Assembly (NCBI GenBank): GCA_002751075.1
Contig: NAOQ01000616.1
Span: 13,095 to 36,788, forward strand
Reading direction: 5' to 3'
DNA length: 23,694 nucleotides
Source of the DNA: Ichthyophonus hoferi
Taxonomy: Eukaryota; Opisthokonta; Ichthyosporea; Ichthyophonida; Ichthyophonidae
Below the pieces are notes generated by a model, which saw nothing but the letters and a program-made list of their open reading frames with translations, searched no databases and was not told the origin of the DNA. Below are positions 10,914 through 21,778 of the stretch, piece after piece (position 1 is the stretch's first letter; each line of letters begins with the position of its first letter). The translations under genes and the position numbers were made by a program.

Positions 10914-12140
10914 GGGTAAACATAATATACCCTGCTTTTTTTTAAAAAATGGTTACCCTGGCATTGACGCATATTAGGTGGTAGACCATAGTGTAAATAT
11001 AACTAGAATGCTCGTCTCAACCACACGGTGGTTCATTTGTGCCATTCTAAACACATGTGGTAGAGTGAGACCGAATTCTGATTAAACTGTATATACCTAA
11101 TATAATAGAGTGTGAAGGAAGTAATCCCACTCTGAATCATTACTATGTAGGTTTGAAAGAATTTGTATTATCTGAACACTAACCAATAATAAATATAATA
11201 CATGTTATATTGTAGTATAAATAAATAAAGAGTGATTATAACGAATTATACGTATTCGCATTGGGAGATAACAGGCCAGCCCCTATACTCATGATTATCT
11301 GCTGATCCTACAATGAAGACTCCAATCTTGATTATTAAATATTATAGCACTCTGTGGTAATTCTAGTGAGTAGTTCACAAGCTCAGGGTCTTCAGTTAGG
11401 TTTTGAATCATAGATAGATGCTTTCCTATAGGTGCTGGAGAGTATCTCCATCCAGTTTATTAGGTACTATCCGGTTCTTGGCTTAATTTTGTAGTATCTA
11501 CTGGAGATTCTAAATAAATATAATTGAGTTATATTATTATAGAGTATACATTAACATCTAAAGTTGTGCAAAGCAGAGTTCTTTTTTGCAACCGAGTGTT
11601 ATGATATGGTTGTTCGAGACTTCTAGAAGAAATTGCAAGAAAAAATGCATTGCATTGGCTAAAATGTAAGCCTCAGTCACAATAATAATAATTGTGAGCA
11701 TAATGAAAGAAATTGAATCCATACAATAGATCCGACTCAGCCGGTGTAGCACTGGGGACAATCCATTGTTATATTATTCATCCAAGATAGTAGTTAAACA
11801 TTCGATGTTTCTTTTTTATTGGTAACAATTAATTTTTGTGTTCGGTTCAATGTTAATTGCATAACATTTCTAATTGCATAGTGTTTTCTATCTTATCAAT
11901 TGGTATACAATCATATTATGCAAGCAGTTAAACCAATGAGGTAGTTAGTTAAAGAGCCATATAGAAAAGGAACAAAAATTACCAATAAAAAAGACTGTTC
12001 TCAGTCATCAATAGGTTACTGTTCGATTTGTGTGCTTTATGTTCTGTTTCACCTTGTGTCTATTGTTGTCAAAGAAGTTGAAATAGATATCTCAGATACT
12101 TCACTAGAGGGACAACTAGTTAAGCCTGGTGTTGATTCTT
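10914..12140. repeat. Degenerate repeat, module C copy 1 (interrupted by the gap)
   Basis: 10914-11240 aligns with 19343-19710 in the same orientation. Shared landmarks are the opening GGGTAAACATA.TATACCCTG, then AACCACAC, ATTCTAAACA, GATTAAACTGTATAT and ATGTAGGTTT. A further match lies at 12095-12138 against 20566-20612. The middle does not align clearly by eye. The copies are well diverged. No intact ORF is present. It is presumably a non-autonomous mobile element relic. The right end runs into the run of Ns. Confidence 0.65.
11014..11071. repeat. Imperfect hairpin inside module C
   Basis: GTCTCAACCACA (11014-11025) can pair with TGTGGT at 11056-11061 and TGAGAC at 11066-11071, leaving a four-base AGAG bulge. 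The second copy of the element keeps most of this pairing with two mismatches. Confidence 0.5.
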
Positions 12141-12294
12141 NNNNNNNNNNNNNNNNNNNNNNNNNNNNNNNNNNNNNNNNNNNNNNNNNNNNNNNNNNNN
12201 NNNNNNNNNNNNNNNNNNNNNNNNNNNNNNNNNNNNNNNNNNNNNNNNNNNNNNNNNNNNNNNNNNNNNNNNNNNNNNNNNNNNNNNNNNNNNN
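12141..12294. other. Assembly gap (154 N)
   Basis: A run of N. Any reading frame drawn across it is meaningless. It falls at the right end of a repeated element, a usual place for an assembly break. Confidence 1.
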
Positions 12295-12500
12295 TCTGTA
12301 CGTTGTACGTAATAAAATTGTATTTTATTTGGTTGTTTTTGCTCCTTTTATACGTTCTCGACCTTTATTTAATGTGAAGTAAGCAATAGCTTAAATGGGC
12401 CCAATCATAAAAATATTTTAGGTATTTCTTTGTATAACTATAATTGCTTACTATTATTAGCAATTATTTTTACGTATGTAGTCTGGAAAAATAGTTAGTT

Positions 12501-12710
12501 TAATCTATTGGTGCTAAATGGCAGGCCAAGATTACATTAAAAATTAAGCCAGCCAATAGCAGAGATCCCGAAGCTATGGGACTAGCCATCTCAGAACGTT
12601 ATGAGTGAGCTCCTGGATAGTTCGCTCATTGCTTAGGCATCCTTCCTCATAAAATTAGCGGTCTTCACCAATGGCTCTACAATCCTGCAACTGCTAAGGG
12701 GATTTAAATC
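12501..12710. repeat. Degenerate repeat, module D copy 1
   Basis: 12501-12660 resembles the reverse complement of 18936-19063. Shared pieces are AATCTA.TGG, ATGGCA..CCAAGAT, AAATTAA.CAGCCAAT, AGAGATCC and CATTGCTTAGG. A second piece, ATCCTGCAACT near 12687, also fits the same region of the other copy. There is no coding capacity. Confidence 0.6.
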
Positions 12711-14030
12711 ACTCTGTATTCTGATTGGGCAACTGTTTAACAACAGTCACCTAATCAACAACCAATAACAGGTTGCCTAGGGCATTCTCCTAGTCACATC
12801 ACTCAACTTTTGCTGACTTACTTACCACTAAATTTACGTCTTAGCATATATATACGTGTCTATGTAAGAGGAAACGTTTAAACATCGCTTAGTTTGGTAT
12901 GCTCTCTCCTTCTAAACGAATATTGGCCACAGGAACGCTCATGTCTCTACTTATGGCTTTCGACAGATTAAGATATTGTTACTATCAGAAGAAGCAACAC
13001 CGGACCCAGTAGTTGGCCTTTTAGTTAAATATCTGGATAATCTACCCCAACTTCTTTAATAACTATAGTCATAATAAGACAAACATGAAAAGCATTCATT
13101 GGAATCCGGAATCTGACTTTTTATAACTAGTATCATAATATGTATTTTTGTGTACAGCAAATTTTGATGACTGAGAATTAGATATTTTGTGGTTCTACTG
13201 TTTATTTTAGTGACTGACCTTTTTTGCCCATATACCTTGAATCTTATTAAAAAACGAAAACTAAACTGCTTCTAATCTCGGCCGAAGCAATTATTTTCTT
13301 GTGCACATGCGAATATATAATCTCTATTGTGATACATGCATATTATTCATCATACTATCTAACATACAGACGTACCTATAGACGTACATACAGACGTACA
13401 TACGTACTACTATACATACGTACTACTATATGTGACTATTTTAATTCATGATATATTTTACTAATATATTTTAATAGATTCAAATATTACAATACCCAAT
13501 AGCAATTTTTTGCACAGTATCTTTCCATATCCAATACAATGCAATGCAATGCATCAGATTAAATATACTCTATTATGGTGCCAATATCACTCCAGGAGCT
13601 TCTACCTTTTACATAGCTTAATAAATCATTATGCCGTTATTCGCCTTGTACACTTAATGAGCCGGAGAAATATATAAAACAAAAATAATAATTTAATCAA
13701 CCAAAATACAAGGGCTTTTAGGGCTTTGGCAAAAAAAACTCCAATTATATTCCTTATATGCTTGTTACTTCTATTTTACAAAAAAATACTATGTTTCACG
13801 ACTCCTAGACAAATAAGAAACTTACAGTGGATTGGCTGACGTCATTCTAAGACATACCATTCTAACATTAGGTATGTATTTGTTTAAAGAGGTCATGTAT
13901 ATATGCAAAATGTATTAAATTAACAGCTGATAAATTTAAAAAATGATATTCTTTTTCTTTTTCTTTTTTATTTTCGTCTTTTTATTCTATTATTAATACA
14001 CATTTATTTGTGAGCCGTTCGCCGGAGTTA
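12711..14030. other. Intergenic, no gene seen
   Basis: AT-rich with short local repeats, for example GACGTACATA and ATACGTACTACTAT units at about 13365-13435. I find no exon with splice sites and no match to the other repeats, apart from a general enrichment of ATTGG/CCAAT. Confidence 0.5.
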
Positions 14031-14040
14031 ATACCAACGT

Positions 14041-14079
14041 ACCAACGTCAAATATTGACAACGCATTGCTGACGTTGGT
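14041..14079. promoter_or_regulatory. Palindrome ACCAACGTC / GACGTTGGT
   Basis: Nine-base arms at 14041-14049 and 14071-14079 with a 21-base spacer, preceded by a direct extra ACCAACGT at 14033-14040. It lies about 650 bp upstream of the patatin start codon. It could bind a dimeric factor; the function is unknown. Confidence 0.4.
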
Positions 14080-14445
14080 TATACCGAATCAAATTGCTTT
14101 ATTTTGTGAAAACTGTTTTTCGTCTACTAATTTATCTATAAACCCCACACGCTCTGATCAATTCAATTTTCATTATAGATATTTGTTTGATTATTATTTT
14201 TTTCAATTACTTTTTTTTTTTTTTTTTGACCAAATGAAGATAATATTTATAATATTATTTTTATTAATGCATATATACTTTATTATGTTTAATAGAAGTT
14301 GGGGTTTATTTATAACATATATGTGACTATATGGAATATAATCGGATTATAGACCCCTCCAGAGCTGCTGCTCAACAGATACTCCTTTATTTCCTATTCG
14401 CCATCCGCCTTCGATGTTTTGATTAGTATAGTATATAATAGCAAT

Positions 14446-14473
14446 ACAACGTACAGTAACAGCAGTACGTTGT
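14446..14473. promoter_or_regulatory. Perfect palindrome ACAACGTAC / GTACGTTGT
   Basis: Nine-base arms separated by ten bases, about 260 bp upstream of the patatin start. It shares the CAACGT core with the palindrome at 14041 and with GTACGTTGTACG near 12298. It may be a regulatory site or a small foldback. Confidence 0.4.
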
Positions 14474-14730
14474 AAGAATGCGATAAATATTATTTATTAT
14501 GGAAGTTTGTTTTTAAGCTGTTTTTTTTTTTAAGCTGTCTGTTTTGCAAATTAAGGCATATAAAAACATCTCACTTAGGTATTAGATTTTAATGGTCTTT
14601 GTTTTGTCACCTTAGCAAATTATTCACCACTGCAAGCATTAACAGATCACTAGTATTTGTTTGTGCGCTTAACAACGCTGAGCGCATACATACATACATT
14701 GTATATATATTGTGTATTTAGTAAATTTAC

Positions 14731-17700
14731 ATGATGGCAAACGACGCACCGCAACAACCACGCAGTTTTTCTTTTGCCGGTGCTGGGTGAGTAGTTTTAC
14801 TTTCAGAAAACATACAGTATTATAGCATTGTAGTATTATTTTTAATAACAGTGATAATGAATCTCATTTAATTTGTTATATATATGATGGTAACTGGTTA
14901 TCTTATATATACATTCTATTACTTATATGTATAATTGCATATTTGATAATAGGAGGGTTGGTTTACTGTTGTACTATACAATTCCTTCGATTCGAGGGCG
15001 TGAAGAGATAGATTATTAAATATTATCTATTGAAAATAAAAGTAGGATCTGCTGTACTGAGTTCTATCTGGCTGTTTTCGTCAGGTAAAGGAGAGGTTAA
15101 AGCTTTAGTTGGCTGCTCCTGAATTCCACTTATGTCGATTGATGGATATAGAAGCCTTTAGATTCCTATCTAGCAATATGTTATATACAGTAACTAATAA
15201 GTTCTAATTATAACTATTGATTAGCTTTAAATATTCTTTTGGAATCGCCCATATCTTATACTATCGTTCACTGGTCCTATACAATTAATACTATATTATA
15301 CTATATATATATATATGATTATATTGTTAGAGATTGTTGTATATGTAGTTATATCTAAGAAAAACTACCTCAGGGTTCAATGATTAATGGACTACATAAT
15401 TATTTATATAAATGGAATTGCATTTTAAACTTCAAATGTTCCTCTTGCATATCAATACATGATGAAGAAACCCCAATTATCATTAACAATAAACCAGAAT
15501 TGCAACAATATGTAAACCCTAATTACAACTACTAATATATATTTATGTATCTACTAGTTGGCTTCAAATGTATTACTTTGGTGTAGCTCATGCCCTTCAA
15601 GAGTATGGTGTTCATCGCAATGCACGTTTTGCTGGAGCTTCAGCTGGGTCTCTTGTATCTACAGGCCTTGTATTAGACTGTAATTTTCTAGATATTAGAG
15701 TAAGTACTAACTGTGTTATTGTTTATGTGAGAAAGAGAGAGAGGCAGAGTGTGTGTATGTATGCGTGTGCACTTATATCTACAGCTCTGGTACTAGACTG
15801 TGATATGCTAGATGCTAGAGTAGGTACTCATTGTCTTATGAGAGAATGTGTATGTATGTATAGATGTATTAATTTAGTATTACGTCAATTTTAATTGGAT
15901 GTAAGTCACGACTTATATCTAGCATTATTGCTATTGTAGCATTATATCTACCCTGTCTCTGCTCTACTTATATCTAACATTACATACAATAAGAATGATA
16001 ATGACATGCAACTAATCATATATTTATTATTCTTACTCTCTAGGATCAAGCCCTCGCATGTTCCGATGATTGTTACAAATCATTATTCAATGCATTCAGA
16101 CTTCAGAAATACATTATAAACGTAATAGATAATCAATTAGGGGAGCAACGATTTAAAGAAAGAAAACAAGAACTGGAAAAGAGGATAGAGATAGCTGTTA
16201 CGGTCCTTCCGGGGTGTCATGGTATACGATATAAATCTTTCAAGAATTATGAACACTTCAAACAAATACTCATTGCCTCTTGTTGTGCTACCCCTATTGC
16301 TGGGCTCCCATTTCAATTGGATGGAAAATGGGTCATTGACGGTGCTGTTGCTGATTTTCAGCCCCTTATTGACCTGGATTCTATCACAGTGGCGCCTTTC
16401 TATTTCCATCGTGCCCATATAAAGGTATGCTGTTATTTTACTTTTGAGTTTATTATCTTTTTTTTCTTTTTTAAGAAAAAGGCAAATTATATCTATCATT
16501 ATATCTAGCCAATTAACGTTAAAAAGTAAGCCGTGTTTGATATTTTAAATTACAACGCATAAAAAGGTAAATTCTATCACTCTAAGTGGTATTTTACTAT
16601 TTAAAATTATACTTTCAAACAAGCCACTAACCATAACCATTCTGGCCCTACTGTTACTATTATTATCTATTATTATTATCATCGTTACTATCACAGCCTT
16701 CCCAATACGTCCCAGTGTGGTGGTCTGCCTACCCAGGCACTAGAGTAGAGTTTGAACGCCTATTCCAACTAGGATATGAAGACAGTCGCAATTGGCTTGA
16801 CACAGAGGGATATAGGATACCAATAGATGGGTACACTCCTCCTGCCCGTTACTGTACTCCTTTTAGGTAAGTGGAGGAGGTTGTACTTGGGTATAGGCTG
16901 TAGACTGTATGTATATTGTATTATATTATATCTCGATTCACTGTATTCCTTCTGAATAAGTAGTGGAAGTTGTATGTTGAATCTTGCTGTGAGCTGTTGA
17001 TGTAATATGGATGCGGATAGGATTGATATTCATATGATTATTGGTTTCTATTGGTCATATATATAGTCGAGTCTTTTTTGATTGAAATTTCTTGAATTTT
17101 GATTCCTATAGTGTAGCATATGTTGTATAATATAATATGCGAGGAGTACATACATATTGCTGCTACACAGCGTTTGTGTAGAAAAGATAGGATAGGATGT
17201 GCATAAGATCAATTCATTAATCATTCCACTCTTTCCATTCCTTGTTTTTCTTACCTATCTATCTATCTATAGGGAAACCGAACAGAATTCCACTCCACAA
17301 CATATATATACTACCAAAGACCTACCTCACGCTCGTCCGCGTAGATACAGTGTCTCAGTGGAGGAAGAGCATAAACTAAGCAAGGTCCTACGACTCAAAC
17401 CCGATACCTTCCATAACATGATGCTGCATGTAGATCACAAACCCGTCCTCCCTTCTACTCCTACACCTTCCTCTCGTAATAGTAGGAGTACTACTACCAG
17501 AAAACCTATGTATAGACATATACAAGAACCCAAATCTAGAGGTATAACCTCTACAGCCAAGGAGCTATTACTATTACTGTTTGTATTTGCCTTTGTCAAA
17601 CCGGTTAGTTATGGTTTACTATACACAGAGCTAGTAGTAATGTCTATTATTGCTTTAGTCAGAGCTTTGTTGCATGATCTCCTTCCTACCTTCAGTAGAC

Positions 17701-17861
17701 GTACACGCATGGGTGCCTGGCTGCGATTTATTGCGTACATAAGATCTCTAGTAAGTATCAGTCTGTTGGCTAGGGCATTAGTTGGACCTACTGTTAGTAT
17801 TAATCAGTCTAGATTATTTGAGCAGAGCTTGGTGTATAGAATAATGGTATTTGTAATGTAG
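14731..17861 (+). CDS. Patatin-like phospholipase with hydrophobic C-terminal region, 5 exons
   Basis: Exons: 14731-14786, 15558-15699, 16044-16424, 16697-16866, 17273-17861 (TAG). All are GT-AG with agreeing phases, giving 445 residues. ATG codons at 14731 and 14734 are both possible starts; an in-frame TAA three codons upstream supports the first exon. Patatin-fold enzymes hydrolyse acyl chains from phospholipids or triglycerides with a Ser-Asp dyad. The parts are visible: the oxyanion loop FSFAGAGW (13-20), the nucleophile elbow GASAG (45-49, Ser47), and the Asp motif DGAVADF (165-171, Asp165). All key residues are intact. After the patatin domain comes a Ser/Thr/Pro-rich linker (about 308-326), then hydrophobic stretches at about 347-365 and 366-387 and perhaps a third near 399-420, suggesting membrane attachment. 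The subfamily is not assigned. The end of exon 2 is duplicated in frame 120 bases downstream (see 15652-15840). Confidence 0.93.
15652..15840 (+). repeat. Tandem duplication of patatin exon 2 end with a second splice donor
   Basis: The last 48 or so bases of exon 2 plus the donor (15652-15720) recur exactly 120 bases downstream (15772-15840). The exon reads STGLVLDCNFLDIR and the copy reads STALVLDCDMLDAR, each followed by a GT donor (15700 and 15820). The frame stays open between the donors, so use of the second would add 40 residues without a frame change. Shorter echoes of ACTTATATCTA follow at 15911 and 15966. Confidence 0.9.
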
Positions 17862-18134
17862 GATACTGTTTTGTTGTACTGTTGTTTCTGTGATGTTCAC
17901 TTTTTCTAGTGATTCTGGCTGTTATTTCGCGCTTGTTTTCGTATGCACTGGTTTTGGGGTGGTATTTTATTGTGATAGTATTGATGAAGAAAGCATACAT
18001 ACATGTATGCATGTATGTATACATAATTAGATATATAATATATACCTGGATGTATATATATTTAGTCAGGATATAGTATAGTATTATAGTATGCTATGTA
18101 CTTGTACGTTTAAATAAACGAACACGAATGTGTA
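17862..18134. other. Patatin gene 3' flank
   Basis: AT-rich sequence with TGTATGCATG simple repeats. An AATAAA at 18113-18118, 252 bases past the stop, is the best poly(A) signal candidate. No exon is seen. Confidence 0.5.
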
Positions 18135-18247
18135 GGTGGCGAGTAAGTGATTAAGACCAGGAGATTGTCATACATCCTTGGTACCTTGCGTTAACTTGGT
18201 CTTGATTCATAATTTTGGTATATATATATATAGTATTTCTCGCCACC
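18135..18247. mobile_element. Small MITE-like element with 9-bp terminal inverted repeats
   Basis: GGTGGCGAG at 18135-18143 is the exact reverse complement of CTCGCCACC at 18239-18247. Further in, GATTAAGACCA and TGGTCTTGATTC also pair. The 113-bp size, the inverted ends and the lack of coding fit a MITE or a solo foldback. No clear target-site duplication was found, so the superfamily is unassigned. Confidence 0.6.
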
Positions 18248-19190
18248 TCCAGTACCAATGTACAAAAGTTTGATTTTTTGGTTTTGGTTTACTATTGATT
18301 ACTTGATTATAATTCCATTATATTATATTACAGTATACCATTCCATGTGGTTCACCTGTTCTTTGGCTTCGAAGGGCAACTCCCAACGTAGAAAACAAAT
18401 AAGTAAAACTTCTCTCTTGACACTAATAATGTATGTAGTATTCTACATACATTGCTGTAAAACTAAGTGAATGACGTGGTAGGATCAATGCAGGGTGATT
18501 ACTATGAGGCTATAATATGCTATAGTCTGTTAGTAAAAACGTGCTGGATTCATGACTCTGTTAAGACGCAAATACCTGGCTAGGAATATTAAGGATAGCG
18601 GCGGCTATTATGTATCAACGGTAAAGATACCATGGTTCTATTGGTTTGTGTAAATGAACGTCAAATTAATCTTAGAATCAGTCACCATGAATCAATAAAC
18701 TGATGTTATTTAATCAGCAATCAATCAAAGGCGTGCTGATGAAAACCCTCCCTGATGAAGGAATGTTGTATAAGAGATATCTGATTAAAATAGACACATA
18801 ATTCTTTTAAAACCATTGAAATTAATTGCTATTAGGAGATAGAATGCCGAATTAAGGGGCATTTTAACGTGTCTCTTTGTATACAAGGTGTACACATATT
18901 CTATGACATATTTTTATTATTAATAAAGTCAGCAGTTGTCATAAGCAGAATACCTAAGCAATGTGCTATCTGAACCCAAAGCATCACTTAGTTGCAGGAT
19001 CTCTACCAATTGGCTGATTTAATTTTGATAAATCATCTTGGATTGCCATCTAACCCCATTAGATTGTACTAATTATTTTCCCAGGTTACATATACAATAA
19101 TAATTGTTAATAATGTGTTTATAGCTAGCAATATAGGGAAATACATAAAATACTTCTGTTTTAACATATCTTAGCACATACATTATAGTA

Positions 19191-19266
19191 CATAACTAAG
19201 TGAGTGTGAAGTGGTATAGTCAATGTACAGTGATTACTTACGGACTATACTGTATTATGTTAAATA
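19191..19266 (+). repeat. Module F, second direct copy
   Basis: AACTAAGTGA.TG, GTGGTA, TCAATG.A..GTGATTACT and CTATA are shared with 18462-18535 in the same orientation, about 730 bases apart. The two copies are diverged. Confidence 0.6.
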
Positions 19267-19342
19267 CATATTCATATATAGCATGTGTCAAAATAGTTAT
19301 TGTTGCGTCAAACCATTGTTGATGTTGAAACAACAAAATATT

Positions 19343-20612
19343 GGGTAAACATAGTATACCCTGTCTTTATTTTAAGCCGTTACCTTGACAATAATGCATG
19401 TCAGGTGGCAGTCTATAGTGTAAACAAAACTAGAAATCCAGTCCCAACCACACACTAGCTAATTTATAATATTCTAAACATGTGGGATGCGATGAGACTG
19501 AACTTAGATTAAACTGTATATCTAATATAATATTGTATAGGGCAAATAATCTCAATACGAATTATTACCATGTAGGTTTTATAGATGTTTTCCTATTATC
19601 TTACATCTTAGCTGAATAATGCTTAATATTGATTACTTGCAAATAATAAATAAACAGAATATACTATATTATAATAAAAATAATTAATTCAATAAAGAAT
19701 CAATATAATGCAATAGAAAAGGTTCGACCATTATAATCAAAATTTCTGTATTGTAATCTTAGAGGTGTATTTTAGTCTCTTGGAGACAATGTGGGACAGA
19801 TAATTTTCTTGATTATCTGTTTCTAATATGCACAAAAATTCAGCACACCTAGACTGTGCCGATGTACAATTCAACTACTTAACTAAATTTAAGCACCACG
19901 CTTACAAGAAAAAACGCATGCCCAGAACCAATCTGGGTTGCCCAGATTATATACTTCATTAGAGTTAGTATAAGCTAATGAATGTCCAGTAAGGTTTGTT
20001 GATTGTAACATAGAAGTTGTACAATATTTAACTATCTCACTACATACTAGAATAATGAATATGTGACACTATATTTATATCTTTCGAAGTGGGTTTTTAG
20101 GAAACCAGTGTTTATGCAATTATCGCTACTCGATTGTTAATATAATCATTAGTGTTCAGACCTTTCCCCTACCAAGAATACAAAAAACTGTTTTGTTTGC
20201 ATTTGATAGTAAAAGTATTTATTACATACACTCAGTCTTAGTATCTTTCACTGATTTTTCACAATGCGCTATTACCACCGTATTATAGAAGGAATCATTC
20301 CTTGATTAATAAATGATTATAACTACTACAGACAGTTAAGGATAAATCCACTATATCACATCTTCTCTTATATCACACCCGTCTCAACCTTCCACTGAAT
20401 GCGCATCAGAGCTACCTCTAATACTAGCTCAACTAGAGGAACTTATACACATCACACTCAAGTATTTTATGTGTAATATTAACCCTGTTACCAATGGTAT
20501 TGCTGGAACCAATGTGTTCACTGCATCTTTACAATTCATTTGTTCATTTATTTTTATTATGTAATCCAGATAGTTTACTAGAAGGCCAACTAGTCAGTCT
20601 GGTGTTTCTAAT
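19343..20612. repeat. Degenerate repeat, module C copy 2
   Basis: The counterpart of 10914-12140, well aligned at its first 370 or so bases and again at its last 45 or so (20566-20612). The middle is too diverged or rearranged to align by eye. It has no intact ORF. Confidence 0.65.
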
Positions 20613-20985
20613 AGTAACAATACCATAGCCATGTGCACACAACCCCAATTAGATTATAGTAATTACATCTACAATACACTGCCACTACCAGGTAAGAAGC
20701 TATGCTCATTTAATAAAACTATATATACGCACCAAGTAAGCAAAATAAAGTTTGCGGTTAATTTTTAAAATTTTATTTGAATTAATTGCTTGATTAATAT
20801 GACGTTCACTTATAAAAGACAATATATTGTAACTTTACCATTGATACAAAATAATGGCTGCTTTAAATAATGTCTTCCATCTAGTTATTTGTATCTTAAC
20901 ACTATATAACATAACATAGCCCCATATACCGTAGAGTATACCTATATTGTATGCTGTAACTCCTATACTATATGACACTACTTAC

Positions 20986-21778
20986 ACAAACCATTATTAT
21001 CGTTATTTATACATTATTTTTAAAATACGTGTACTGTTTATTGTTATTTATATCTACAGAAACATTCCAATCGCAATAGAAATCTAAAACATTATTGGTC
21101 TATATAGACTTAATTAGTTTGAAGATCATTTTATTATTGGCTTAAACTGGCGCAAAATGAATATATTTTAATTCTATTTTTAAATAACCAATGGTTGGAT
21201 CCTCCTGTGAGCCTCATTAAAGTAGAAGACCAATTGAATCATACATATAATATATTTATATTATGTATATTGTATGATTTATTTACAAATATACAAATAT
21301 ATTTACTACGGATTGTGTATTATATAATTACAATGCAATACAAATACTAGTATATAGAGTATAATAATAATACAACGCAATATAATATATATATGGTGTA
21401 ATAAAAAATACAATAATACAATACAATATAGTATATAACTTGCTATTGCAGTATATTTATATATATGTTGGCTCATATGTTTTCTTTATAACTTACGATA
21501 AACCAATATTTGTTATATTTTTTATAACGACTTCAATATATAAATAAATAAATTATTAAGGAATAACTTGGCAACGTATTGCACATGCTCCTATACTTAT
21601 TTATATAAATATATTTATTATTAAACAAAAACAGAGTTTACTATATAATCATACTAATAATGAATACCCACTACCTATAATATCCCTTCATACCAACAAC
21701 ATATGTGTGAGGAAGTCAATACACACTCTCCTTTAAACGATTTAAATTATATTGCGAAGCAACTATTGGCTAGGAGAT
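20986..21778. other. Intergenic AT-rich stretch
   Basis: Simple TATAA-type sequence and palindromic AT runs (for example around 21245-21280). No exon is supported. The last 60 or so bases before 21779 would hold the 5' leader of the next gene. Confidence 0.5.

Larger units (their letters stand above)
18462..20985. mobile_element. Composite non-coding repeat with long imperfect inverted ends
   Basis: The left end (18462-18670, modules F and B) reappears in reverse complement at about 20795-20985. Shared landmarks from outside in are TATG.GGCTAT, GTTAAGA..CAAATA.CT, TATTAAGGATAGCGGCGGCT against TATTTAAAGCAGCCATT, GTATCAA.GGTAAAG, and TGAACGTCA.ATTAATC. The interior holds E (18664-18761, inverted relative of 5406-5500), D (18936-19063, inverted relative of 12501-12660), a second direct F copy (19191-19266) and C (19343-20612, direct relative of 10914-12140). 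There is no intact ORF. It fits an old non-autonomous DNA transposon or a nest of several. Boundaries are approximate. Confidence 0.55.

Noticed and set aside
12032-12382. Plus-strand ORF of 116 codons
   Set aside because: It is open only because it crosses 154 Ns; the readable ends are repeat sequence.
16137-16499. 120-codon minus-strand ORF
   Set aside because: It is antisense to patatin exon 3, whose plus-strand frame has catalytic motifs and good splice sites.
19722-19740. GGTTCGA, similar to a tRNA B box
   Set aside because: No A box, acceptor stem or cloverleaf could be formed around it.
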